Below are positions 54,060-62,203 of a stretch of 64,000 nucleotides of DNA, one piece after another (the first letter of the stretch is position 1; the number at the start of each line of letters is the position of its first letter). The notes under the pieces are model-generated. The model did not search any database, was not told the origin of the DNA, and was given only the letters and a program-made list of their open reading frames with translations. Origin of the DNA: Palsa-465 sp963800475 (GTDB lineage: Bacteria; Actinomycetota; Thermoleophilia; Solirubrobacterales; Solirubrobacteraceae). The position numbers and the translations under genes were made by a program. Location of the stretch: positions 806,001 through 870,000 of the forward strand of contig CAWDAZ010000001.1 of the NCBI GenBank assembly GCA_963800475.1, written 5' to 3'.

Positions 54060-55607
54060 ATGAGTACTGCCGTCGAAGATCCGGGGGTCGCGGCCGACAA
54101 TCCGCTCGTCGAGGGTCTCGAGCGGCTTCCAGTGCATCCGACGGCGCTCGTGATCTTCGGCGCGACCGGCGACCTCGCCCACCGCAAGCTGCTCCCGGCG
54201 CTGTACAACCTCGCGCATGACGGCGCGCTTCCGGAGCGCTTCGAGCTCGTCGGGGTCGCGCGGGGCGACCAGTCTGACGACGAGTTCCGGGCGCTCGCCC
54301 GCGAGTCGATCGAACGGTTCTCGCGCCGCAAGCCCAACGCCGACGTGCTCACCGGCCTGCTAGCGGACGCCCGCTACATCTCCGGCACGTTCGACGACGA
54401 CGAGGTCTACGCGAAGCTCCGGCGGGTGCTCGGCGAGCTCGACCAGAAGGCCGGCCGGGTCCTGAACCGCGTCTTCTACCTGTCGACGGCGCCGGACTTC
54501 TTCCCGGTGATCGCCGCCAAGATCGGCGACGCCGGCCTCGAGGCAGTCGAGCACGCGGATACCCGGCTGGTGGTCGAAAAGCCGTTCGGCTATGACCTCG
54601 CCTCGGCGCGTGGGCTGAACGCGCAGCTGCTCGACACCTTCGACGAGTCCCAGGTCTTCCGGATCGACCATTACCTGGGAAAGGAGACGGTTCAGAACCT
54701 GATGGCGCTGCGGTTCGCCAACGCGCTGTTCGAGCCGGTCTGGAACCGGAACTTCGTCGACTACGTCCAGATCACCGCCGTCGAGGACATCGGGATCGGG
54801 GGCCGCGCCGGCTACTACGACCATGCCGGGGCGCTCCGCGACCTGGTGCAGAACCACATGCTGCAGCTGCTGTCGCTGCTGACGATGGAGCCGCCCACCT
54901 CATTCGACGCCAACCGCGTCCGCGACGAGAAGCTGAAGGTGCTCGAGGCGATCGTCCCGCCGGACATCGACGACGTCGCCTCGATGGCGGTACGCGGACA
55001 GTACGCCGCAGGCGTCGTCGCCGGGCACAAGGTGCCGGGCTACCGGGAGGAAGAGGGTGTGCCACCCGACTCGCGGACCGAGACATACGCGGCACTCCGC
55101 CTGCACGTCTCCAACTGGCGCTGGTCGGGCGTCCCGTTCTTCCTGCGTACCGGCAAGCGCCTGGCGCGGAAGGTCACCGAGATCGTGGTGACGCTCAAGC
55201 CGGTGCCCCACGTCGCGTTTCAGAGCGCCGGGTCGGTCGGGGTGCAGCCCAACCAGGTGATCCTCACCGTCCAGCCGGACGAGGGCGTGTCGGTGTCGCT
55301 CGGCGCCAAGATCCCCGGCCCGACGATGCGGATCCGGCCCGTGCACATGGAGTTCCACTACGGGACCGCGTTCCTGTCGGAGTCGCCGGAGGCCTACGAG
55401 CGGCTGATCCTGGACGCGATGCGCGGCGACGCGACCCTGTTCACGCGCAACGACGAGATCGAGGCTCTGTGGGGGATCGTCGATCCGATCCTGACCGCGT
55501 GGCACGAGGACACGAGCTCGCCGATCCCGCAGTACGAGGCCGGGTCGCAGGGGCCGGACGAGGCCAACGAGCTACTCGAGGGGAACGCCCGGTGGCGGCG
55601 GCTGTGA
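54060..55607 (+). CDS. zwf: Glucose-6-phosphate 1-dehydrogenase
   Basis: 515 aa. Oxidises glucose-6-phosphate to the lactone with NADP. FGATGDLAHRKLLPALY (coenzyme), RIDHYLGKETVQN (substrate and catalysis) and the C-terminal domain are normal. Three bases after the tal-pgi stop. Confidence 0.96.
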   Translation: MSTAVEDPGVAADNPLVEGLERLPVHPTALVIFGATGDLAHRKLLPALYNLAHDGALPERFELVGVARGDQSDDEFRALARESIERFSRRKPNADVLTGLLADARYISGTFDDDEVYAKLRRVLGELDQKAGRVLNRVFYLSTAPDFFPVIAAKIGDAGLEAVEHADTRLVVEKPFGYDLASARGLNAQLLDTFDESQVFRIDHYLGKETVQNLMALRFANALFEPVWNRNFVDYVQITAVEDIGIGGRAGYYDHAGALRDLVQNHMLQLLSLLTMEPPTSFDANRVRDEKLKVLEAIVPPDIDDVASMAVRGQYAAGVVAGHKVPGYREEEGVPPDSRTETYAALRLHVSNWRWSGVPFFLRTGKRLARKVTEIVVTLKPVPHVAFQSAGSVGVQPNQVILTVQPDEGVSVSLGAKIPGPTMRIRPVHMEFHYGTAFLSESPEAYERLILDAMRGDATLFTRNDEIEALWGIVDPILTAWHEDTSSPIPQYEAGSQGPDEANELLEGNARWRRL

Positions 55608-55644
55608 GCCGCGGGCGGTTCGGCGTGAGAAACGGGCCGAGGGG

Positions 55645-56637
55645 ATGAGCGAAGACGTCTGGGCAGAGCGGGACACGACGCCCGACGAGATCGAGGTGGC
55701 GCTCCGCAGGCTGCTGCGCGACCGGCACCTGGCGAACCCGACGCTGGCCCCCGCGCGGGTGCTCAATTTCGTGGTGGTCGTCGACCGCTCGTGGAAGGGC
55801 GAGATCTCGAACCGGCTCGCGCGCGTCGGCCGCTACCACGCGTCGCGCACGATCCTGTGTGCGGTCGAGGAGGGCAGAACCTCGCTCGACGCCGTCGCGG
55901 TGATGAGCTACGACGACTCCCCGGGCGGCACCCTCAACGTGATGCACGAGCTGGTCGAGATCGACATGGGACCGGAGCACCTCGCGCGTCTGGACACGAT
56001 CGTCGATGCGGTGCTGGTCTCGGAACTGCCGACGATGCTGTGGGCACCGCACGGTCACGACGATGCCGCCCGCGTGCTGATGCGGATGCTCGACGTGATC
56101 CTGATGGACTCCGAGGATCAGGAGGACCCCGGCGCCGGGCTGGCGCGCGCGGCGAACTGCCTCGGGTCCGTGTACGTGGTGGACCTCGCGTGGTTGCGGA
56201 CGACGCCGTGGCGCGAGCGGCTCGCGGCAAGCTTCGATCCGCCCGATCGGCGTCGTGCGCTGCACGAGCTCGCGGGTGTGTGCGTTCGCCACCAGCCGGC
56301 GTCGATGGCGAGCGCGGCGCTGCTCGTGGGGTGGCTGGCCTCGCGCCTGAAGTGGAACGGAAGCCCCCCGGCGATCGAGCTGGCCTCGGTTGACCAGGAC
56401 GCGCCCGGGCTTGCCGGCGTGACCGTGTCGTGGGGCGAAGAGTGCTCGCTGTCGCTCGACCGGGGGCGCGGGGGACTGCTCGCGCGCCAGCAGGGCGGCG
56501 GCGAGGACCGGGTCTGGAGGGTGCTCGGCGCCTCGCGCGGCGAGGGCGGGATCCTCGGCGAAGGGGTCCGCCAGGCGCTGCTGCGCGACCCGACCTACGG
56601 GCCGGCGCTCGACGCCGCCAGGGAGCTGGTCACGTGA
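55645..56637 (+). CDS. opcA: OpcA, glucose-6-phosphate dehydrogenase assembly protein
   Basis: 330 aa. RVLNFVVVVDRSWKGEI, GRYHASRTILCAV and ELPTMLWAPHGHDD are the OpcA pattern. It promotes assembly or activity of Zwf; always adjacent to zwf in actinobacteria and cyanobacteria. The ATG follows GAGGGG; the stop overlaps pgl (GTGA). Confidence 0.92.
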   Translation: MSEDVWAERDTTPDEIEVALRRLLRDRHLANPTLAPARVLNFVVVVDRSWKGEISNRLARVGRYHASRTILCAVEEGRTSLDAVAVMSYDDSPGGTLNVMHELVEIDMGPEHLARLDTIVDAVLVSELPTMLWAPHGHDDAARVLMRMLDVILMDSEDQEDPGAGLARAANCLGSVYVVDLAWLRTTPWRERLAASFDPPDRRRALHELAGVCVRHQPASMASAALLVGWLASRLKWNGSPPAIELASVDQDAPGLAGVTVSWGEECSLSLDRGRGGLLARQQGGGEDRVWRVLGASRGEGGILGEGVRQALLRDPTYGPALDAARELVT

Positions 56638-57335
56638 GCCTCGAGATTGAGGTCGTCGAGGACCCGGCACGCTCGTGCTCGGCGATGCTGCTGAGCGCGA
56701 TGCTGGGCGGCGGCGACATCGTGCTCACCGGCGGTGGAACCCCGCGGCCCGCGTACGAGGAGCTCGCCAGCGCGGTGCGGGCCGTCGGGCACGACCTCCG
56801 CAACACGACGCTGTGGTTCAGCGACGAGCGGTGCGTGCCGCCGGACGACGAGCTCTCGAACTACCGGCTCGTCAAGCAGGCGCTGCTCGATCCGCTCGCC
56901 GACATGCCTCGCCCGGCCGTGCGCAGGATGCGCGGCGAGCTCGGTCCAGAGGAGGCCGCCGAGGCGTATGAGCGCGAGCTCGAGGAGGCCGGCGAGCCGG
57001 AGTTCTCGCTGGTGTTGCTGGGGCTCGGCCCCGACGGGCACCTCGCGTCGATGTTCCCCGACCAGGCCTCGCTGTCCGAGCGCTCACGGCTCGTCGTCGG
57101 GGTCGACGAGGCGGGGCTGGAGCCGTTAGTCCCGCGCGCGACGCTGACGCTACCGGCGCTCGCGAACGCCGAGCGGGTGGTGTTCCTCGTCACCGGGGCC
57201 GCGAAGGCCGACGCGGTCGCGGCGGCGTTCGGTCCCGACGCGACGCCCGACCCGCACGTCCCGTCCTCGATGCTCGTCCCGCTGGCCAAGGAGCTCACGG
57301 TGGTGCTCGACGCCGCGGCGGCCGCTCGCCTGTGA
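56634..57335 (+). CDS. pgl: 6-phosphogluconolactonase
   Basis: 233 aa from the GTG at 56634. Hydrolyses the lactone made by Zwf. LTGGGTPRPAYEEL, FSDERCVPPDDELSNYRL and LGLGPDGHLASMFP are the family motifs. Overlaps both neighbours by four bases. The frame to 56430 upstream is opcA shadow. Confidence 0.94.
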   Translation: MSLEIEVVEDPARSCSAMLLSAMLGGGDIVLTGGGTPRPAYEELASAVRAVGHDLRNTTLWFSDERCVPPDDELSNYRLVKQALLDPLADMPRPAVRRMRGELGPEEAAEAYERELEEAGEPEFSLVLLGLGPDGHLASMFPDQASLSERSRLVVGVDEAGLEPLVPRATLTLPALANAERVVFLVTGAAKADAVAAAFGPDATPDPHVPSSMLVPLAKELTVVLDAAAAARL

Positions 57336-58294
57336 GCGTCGCGGTCGTCGGGGTCGACCTCGGCGGCACTAAGGTCGCCGCGGCGCCGCTGCAAAACCAG
57401 CGACTCGGCGAGTCGGTCGTGCGCCCCACCGAGCTGGCCGACGGACCGGAATTGCTCGAAGAGCTCGTCACGGTCGTGCGCGACGCCGCCTCGGGGCGGC
57501 TCGATGCTGTCGGGATCGGCGTCCCCTCGATTGTCGAGTTCGCGACCGGGCGGGTGATCTCGTCGGTGAACGTGCCGCTCGCCGACATCCCGCTTCGCGA
57601 GGTGCTGGGCGAGCGCCTCGGGGTGCCCGTCTACGTCGACAACGACGCGACGGTTGCGGCGCTCGCCGAGGCGCATGACGAACAGCTCGAGCTCGTCACT
57701 CGCAACCTCGTGATCCTCACCGTCGGCACCGGGATCGGCGGCGGGATCGTGATCGGCGGGCGGATCTACCGCGGCTCGACCGGTGGCGCTGGCGAGTTCG
57801 GGCACACGCTGGTCGGACTTGACCTGAGCGGGTCGGTCCCGCCGCCCGGCTCGTTCCCGCAGACGGGGTCGCTCGAGCAGGTCGCGTCGGGGCACGCGCT
57901 CGACCGGATGGGGCTCGAGGCGGCCGAACGCGAGCCGGGCTCCGAGCTGGGTCGGCTGCGCGCGGCAGGCCTGCCGGTGCTCGGTGCCGAGGTGGTCGCG
58001 GCGGCGGCTGGCGGCGATGCCGTGGCGACGCGGGTGGTCGAGGCGTGGGCCGAGCACGTGGGGATCGGCGTCGCCAACGCGATCAACACGTTCGACCCGG
58101 ACGAGGTCGTGCTCGGCGGGGGAGGGGCGCTCGCGGGTGAGCTGCTGCTCGGTCCGGTGCGGCGCGTGGCAGAGGGGTACATACACCCCGGGCTCGTCGG
58201 CAGGTGCATGATCCGGCTCGCGCGGCACGGGCTGCGCGCCGGCGTGCTCGGTGCCGCGATGCTCGCGCTGATGGAGCTGGAGGCGGCCGGCTGA
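57332..58294 (+). CDS. ROK-family kinase (glucokinase-like) lacking the zinc motif
   Basis: 320 aa, GTG start overlapping pgl. VVGVDLGGTKVAAAPL, the catalytic Asp in VYVDNDATVAALAEAH and GTGIGGGIVIGG with GGAGEFGH are intact. The family CxCGxxGCxE zinc loop is replaced by PPPGSFPQTGSLEQ without a single Cys. In this operon it is likely glucokinase, feeding Zwf and Pgi, but the lost zinc site makes substrate range uncertain. Confidence 0.85.
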   Translation: MSVAVVGVDLGGTKVAAAPLQNQRLGESVVRPTELADGPELLEELVTVVRDAASGRLDAVGIGVPSIVEFATGRVISSVNVPLADIPLREVLGERLGVPVYVDNDATVAALAEAHDEQLELVTRNLVILTVGTGIGGGIVIGGRIYRGSTGGAGEFGHTLVGLDLSGSVPPPGSFPQTGSLEQVASGHALDRMGLEAAEREPGSELGRLRAAGLPVLGAEVVAAAAGGDAVATRVVEAWAEHVGIGVANAINTFDPDEVVLGGGGALAGELLLGPVRRVAEGYIHPGLVGRCMIRLARHGLRAGVLGAAMLALMELEAAG

Positions 58295-58875
58295 TGGCAA
58301 CGCCAGCGGATTCCAGACACGAGCTCGTGCTAGTCCGGCACGGCGAGACGCAATGGAGCCTGTCGGGACAGCACACGAGTCGCACCGACCTGCCGCTCAC
58401 CGAGCCCGGGCGCGAGCGGGCGCGGGCGCTCGCCGGCGACCTGGCCAGCCGCCGCTTCGCCCTCGTGCTCTCCAGCCCGCTGCGGCGTGCACGCGAGACG
58501 TGTGAGCTCGCCGGGTTCGGCGGCGTGATGCAGCTCTGTGACGACCTTCGCGAGTGGGATTACGGCGAGTACGAGGGCCTGACGACGCCCGAGATCTGGG
58601 AGCACAACCCCGACTGGGTGTTGTGGCGCGACGGTTGCCCCGGCGGGGAGTCACCCGAGCAGGTGGGCGCCCGCGCCGACCGGGCGCTCGAGCGGCTGCG
58701 CGCGGCCGACGGGGAGGCGATCGCGTTCGCCCATGGCCACATACTGCGCGTCGTGACCGCTCGGTGGATCGGGATGGCGCCGGCGGCGGGGGCGCGATTC
58801 GCGCTGCGCGCGGGCGCCCTGTCGACGCTCGGGTTCGAGCGGAAAACCGAGGTCATCAGCCGCTGGAACGCGTGA
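58294..58875 (+). CDS. Histidine phosphatase (phosphoglycerate mutase-like)
   Basis: 193 aa, its ATG overlapping the ROK stop (TGATG). Catalytic LVLVRHGETQWSLSGQHTS (RHG) and the second His in AFAHGHILRVV; DLREWDYGEYEGLT in the middle. The SixA/GpmB-like fold dephosphorylates a sugar phosphate, nucleotide or protein; in this operon a sugar phosphate is plausible. Last gene of the operon. Confidence 0.92.
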   Translation: MATPADSRHELVLVRHGETQWSLSGQHTSRTDLPLTEPGRERARALAGDLASRRFALVLSSPLRRARETCELAGFGGVMQLCDDLREWDYGEYEGLTTPEIWEHNPDWVLWRDGCPGGESPEQVGARADRALERLRAADGEAIAFAHGHILRVVTARWIGMAPAAGARFALRAGALSTLGFERKTEVISRWNA

Positions 58876-58940
58876 CGGCGATGCGTTCGGGCGCGTGACG
58901 GCGATGCGTTCGGGCGCGCAGCCGCGATGCGTTCGGGCGC
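58872..58940. repeat. Three tandem copies of a 23-bp unit
   Basis: Two identical units beginning GTGACGGCGATGCG (58872-58894, 58895-58917) and a third beginning GCAGCCGCGATGCG (58918-58940), then a partial fourth. The first unit includes the stop codon of the phosphatase gene. Located between the operon end and tRNA-Leu. Confidence 0.85.
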
Positions 58941-58970
58941 GCAGCCGGATGGCTAGACTGAGGCCCCCGC

Positions 58971-59054
58971 GCGGGCGTGCTGGAATTGGTAGACAGGCAC
59001 GGCTCAGGACCGTGTGCTCGTAAGAGCGTGGAGGTTCGAGTCCTCTCGCCCGCA
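58971..59054 (+). tRNA. tRNA-Leu (anticodon CAG)
   Basis: 84 nt. Acceptor GCGGGCG pairs with CGCCCGC, discriminator A; anticodon stem CACGG/CCGTG with loop CTCAGGA; a long variable arm (TGCTCGTAAGAGCG) as expected for class II; T-arm GAGGTTCGAGTCCTC. CCA is not encoded. Confidence 0.96.
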
Positions 59055-60974
59055 TTTCACTGGGTTGGGTCGGCCGGTCCCGGGGGCATGGTCGAGAAAG
59101 CGAAAAATACGCTCGCTTTCTCGACCAAGTCCGGCTGCACTGCGCCGCTGCGGCGGCACCGCGGCGCGCGAGCGAGCGCTAGGTGACGGCGCGGCGCGGC
59201 GCGCGATCGTCCTCGGGCCCAGCCGCACGACGAGCGTGTAGCGACCGCGGGCCGGGGCGCGGCCGTGGGCGCGGAGGACGAGGCCGTGCCGTGAGGTGCC
59301 GACGTCGGCGACGAACCGCCGAGCGATCAGGCGCCGCCCGCGGTACAGCTCGACGTCGAGCCCCCGGAGCGCCCCGCGGTCTACCTCCAGCTCTACGACG
59401 AGCCCGCGCAGCCGCCGATTCACGCGCGCCGACAGGACCGTTAGCTTCTGCGCCGGGATCGGTGCCGGGACCTTGCCAGGGCCGGTCTTCGTGCACGCGA
59501 GCCGCGCCGGCGTGTCGCCGGCCGCCGCGAGCGCCGGCAGCTCGGGGAACGTGGGCTGGCCGCGCTTGAGTGCGTCGAGGTCGAGGAAGTCGAGCAGGTC
59601 GTTGGCGTTCGCGTCGCGATACGTCATCGCCTGGAGGTTCCACTTGCGCTCGAGGAACGCCAGCACCGAGGTGTGGTCGTAGACGATGCTCGACACGCAG
59701 CCCGGCTTCGCGTATGGGCCGACCAGCACCGACGGCACCCGGAAGCCGTAGCGCGCGAACCCGTCGTACGACGCCTCGCCGGGCTGGACCTGGGGCGGGA
59801 TCGCGTCCGGCGCGAGCGCGACCGGGGGCGGGACATGGTCGTAGTAGCCGCCGTGCTCGTCGTAGGTGAGGATCAGCAGCGTCTTGCGCCACAGCGGCGA
59901 GCTTCCGAGCGCGCTCACGACCTTGGCCAGGAACGCCTCCCCGACGACGATGTTCTGCGGGTTCTCCTGCGACTGGGTCCCGTAGTCGGGGTCGAGCAGG
60001 CTGAATGCCGGGAGCGTGCCGGCCTTCGCGTCGGTGAAGAACTGGTCGATCGGCGGCGCGTTGGTCTTCGAGAACGCGCCGTCGTTGCCCGGGTACAGCT
60101 CCATCGTGCAGCCCGTCGGGAAGCTCGTGTTGTAGTCCGTCCAACTGATCCCGGCGGTCTCGAGCCGATCGAAGATCGTGCCGTTGGCGGGCGCGCCCAG
60201 CGACGCGTCGGGGACGATGTTGCCCGGGCCGGTGCCGATGTCGTCGGTCATCCCGCTCGAGGTGGCGGCGATCAGGTAGCGGCGCTGCGGATCGGTCTGC
60301 GCGAGACAGCTGCAGAACCAGCGGTCGCCGATCGGGAACCTGGTCGCGAGGTCGTATGTGAACGGTAGGTCGTCGACCGTCCAATAGCCCATCGCGACCG
60401 CGCCGACCAACTCGGAGGTGAACGGCGAGATCGGCGTCCGCACGAACCCGCCCATCGCGCCGTTGTCGTAGGCGTTGTGGCTGGCCGTCCATTCCTGGCT
60501 CGGGGTGGCCCCGAACTGGCACGTGGTCGGCATCCGGAACGCCCGCTGCAGCTCGCCGTTCGGATACGGATTGGTGGCGTCGGGGAGCCCGTCGTCCGCG
60601 AGCCTGAAGCCGTCTCCGCGCGGGCGTCCGCCCGGCTCGCGCCCGAGCATCCCGAACAGGTTGTCGTACGAGTGGTTCTCGCGCATCAGCACCACCACGT
60701 GCTCGATCTCCGGGAGCGTGTCGGTGCCGGCCGCGAGTGTCGCGTCGGGCAGCGAGTCGGGGAGCCGCATCCGTGACTTGCCCAGCACCCGCAGCGCCTC
60801 GCGCTGCGACGCGAGCGGCTGGCTGAGGTCGCGCACCGGGCGCCACCACGGACGCGTGCGCGCGAGCGCCCGGCCGGCGACGGAGGCGCCCGCGACCGCC
60901 GCCGTGCCGGCGGCGAGGAACGTCCGCCGCGTGGGCGAGGCGAGCGGAGGCGTGGAGACTCGTGGATCGGGCAT
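59004..60974 (-). CDS. Tat-exported phospholipase C/acid-phosphatase-like phosphoesterase
   Basis: 656 aa from the ATG at 60974 (GGAG five bases upstream). Twin-arginine signal SPTRRTFLAAGTAAVAGASV. Phosphoesterase motifs: EHVVVLMRENHSYDNLFGML, DRWFCSCLAQTDPQRRYL, LTYDEHGGYYDHVPPP. It cleaves phospholipids or phosphomonoesters outside the membrane. The frame runs on through the hairpin and into the tRNA-Leu gene; the last 60 residues look artificial. A nearby frame stops at about 59181 (RRAVT), so a 5-bp slip at GCGCC repeats near 59190 may have removed the original stop. Confidence 0.85.
   Translation of the reverse strand: MPDPRVSTPPLASPTRRTFLAAGTAAVAGASVAGRALARTRPWWRPVRDLSQPLASQREALRVLGKSRMRLPDSLPDATLAAGTDTLPEIEHVVVLMRENHSYDNLFGMLGREPGGRPRGDGFRLADDGLPDATNPYPNGELQRAFRMPTTCQFGATPSQEWTASHNAYDNGAMGGFVRTPISPFTSELVGAVAMGYWTVDDLPFTYDLATRFPIGDRWFCSCLAQTDPQRRYLIAATSSGMTDDIGTGPGNIVPDASLGAPANGTIFDRLETAGISWTDYNTSFPTGCTMELYPGNDGAFSKTNAPPIDQFFTDAKAGTLPAFSLLDPDYGTQSQENPQNIVVGEAFLAKVVSALGSSPLWRKTLLILTYDEHGGYYDHVPPPVALAPDAIPPQVQPGEASYDGFARYGFRVPSVLVGPYAKPGCVSSIVYDHTSVLAFLERKWNLQAMTYRDANANDLLDFLDLDALKRGQPTFPELPALAAAGDTPARLACTKTGPGKVPAPIPAQKLTVLSARVNRRLRGLVVELEVDRGALRGLDVELYRGRRLIARRFVADVGTSRHGLVLRAHGRAPARGRYTLVVRLGPRTIARRAAPSPSARSRAAVPPQRRSAAGLGRESERIFRFLDHAPGTGRPNPVKCGREDSNLHALTSTRS
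59090..59126 (+). terminator. 14-bp hairpin downstream of tRNA-Leu
   Basis: Perfect 14-bp stem (GGTCGAGAAAGCGA and its complement) with a 9-base loop, 36 bp after the tRNA. There is no U run. It probably ends the tRNA transcript and may also serve the convergent phospholipase gene. Confidence 0.6.
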
Positions 60975-61110
60975 CGATGCTCCGGAAGGCGGCGAAGCTA
61001 GCGCCCGGTTTTCGAACACAACGCCGGTTCATGTGAACAACGCGTGTCCGGATGCCCCACCCCGTGAGGTCCCGAGGCGCACGCTACGCTTCTCAGCGCG
61101 CAGGCACCCC

Positions 61111-61183
61111 GCCGCTATCGTCTAGGGGACTAGGACGCCGCCCTCTCACGGCGGAAACCCGGGTTCGAATCCCGGTAGCGGTA
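61111..61183 (+). tRNA. tRNA-Glu (anticodon CTC)
   Basis: 73 nt. Acceptor GCCGCTA pairs with TAGCGGT (one G-U), discriminator A; anticodon stem CCGCC/GGCGG with loop CTCTCAC; T-arm CCGGGTTCGAATCCCGG. CCA is not encoded. Two copies of TTGGGAACCTA lie 50 bp downstream. Confidence 0.96.
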
Positions 61184-61232
61184 TCAACAAACTACCTGCA
61201 AATCGGCAAGTTCGCGCCGGGAAATAGGCTGA

Positions 61233-61255
61233 TTGGGAACCTATTTGGGAACCTA
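61233..61255. repeat. Tandem 11-mer after tRNA-Glu
   Basis: TTGGGAACCTA at 61233-61243 and again at 61245-61255 (12-bp period), 50 bp beyond the tRNA 3' end. Arrangement like arm-type integrase sites. Confidence 0.6.
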
Positions 61256-61434
61256 GCGCACAGAACGGTGCATCGCATCGGGTCTACTTGCCGACCACGT
61301 CCTTGCGAGAGATGCCTGCCGGCTTGAGCAGGCCGAGGACCGGCTCCGAGACGGGGACCAGGTAATCGGGCTGCTGTAAGCGTTCCGCTCGGCGGCTCGT
61401 CGTCATCGTCCGGGTCGGCCGCGATTCTGCGGGG

Positions 61435-62124
61435 ATGACTGACTCCCGAATCCAAAAGTGGACCGGCTGGATCGACGGGACGATCAAGAATGAGCTTGTG
61501 ACGATGCATTTGCACCGCTACGTCTGGCAGGAGGTCACGAAGCTGGTCGAAGACAACACCGAGCTGCCGGACTCCTATTGGTGGGAGTTCATGCTTGACA
61601 CCTACACGACCACGCAAGCGACCGCGGTCCGCCGCCAGGCGGACAGACGTCGAGACGTGGTTTCCCTCAAGCGGCTCCTGATCGAGGTCCAAGGGAGGGC
61701 GAGCGCGATCACCCGTGCGTACTGGATCGAGACGCTATGGAAGGCCGAGGACCACGGGGAGCGGGTCGTGGCCGGCCGACAGTGGGATGAGCACTACGGT
61801 GGCAGCGTGGGAGGACATCTCGATCCCGCTATTCCCAGGGGCGACCTCGCGCGTCTCGACACGGCCGCAGAGGAGGTCAAGAACTACGTGGACATGAACG
61901 TCGCCCACACGAGCGCGGACCCCGTGGCACGGGAGGTCACCCTCAACGTCGGAGACGTCCACCGAGCGATGGACGATGTCGCCCGAGTGTTTCGGCGCTA
62001 CTACGGCTTATTCACCGCGAGCACGCTTCTGACGCTCACGCCCTTCCTGCAGCATGACTTCTTCGGCGTGTTCCGGCAGGCCTGGATGCGCGAGGGCTAT
62101 CAGCCGGAAGCCCAGGTGGTATGA
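61435..62124 (+). CDS. AbiU2-like (HEPN-type) protein
   Basis: 229 aa. All-helical, with the stretch TYTTTQATAVRRQADRRRDV followed by VVSLKRLLIEVQ, which resembles AbiU2 and related HEPN-fold proteins tied to abortive infection. No R-x4-6-H RNase motif could be assigned with certainty. Position just after a tRNA and integration-like repeats is typical of a mobile defence gene. Function is inferred only. Confidence 0.6.
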   Translation: MTDSRIQKWTGWIDGTIKNELVTMHLHRYVWQEVTKLVEDNTELPDSYWWEFMLDTYTTTQATAVRRQADRRRDVVSLKRLLIEVQGRASAITRAYWIETLWKAEDHGERVVAGRQWDEHYGGSVGGHLDPAIPRGDLARLDTAAEEVKNYVDMNVAHTSADPVAREVTLNVGDVHRAMDDVARVFRRYYGLFTASTLLTLTPFLQHDFFGVFRQAWMREGYQPEAQVV

Positions 62125-62157
62125 CCCGTGCGCTCCGTCCGCCTGGTAATCCGGGAG

Positions 62158-62203
62158 TGGGCGATGCTGGGCTCGAACCAGCGACTCCGCCTTGTCGAGG
62201 CGG
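62158..62203 (-). other. 3' fragment of tRNA-Val (anticodon GAC)
   Basis: On the minus strand: anticodon stem CCGCC/GGCGG with loop TCGACAA, variable region, T-arm GCTGG TTCGAGC CCAGC, and 3' acceptor ATCGCCC plus A. The D-arm and 5' acceptor (GGGCGAT expected) are absent. This is the 46-nt piece usually duplicated when an element integrates into a tRNA gene. Confidence 0.7.
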
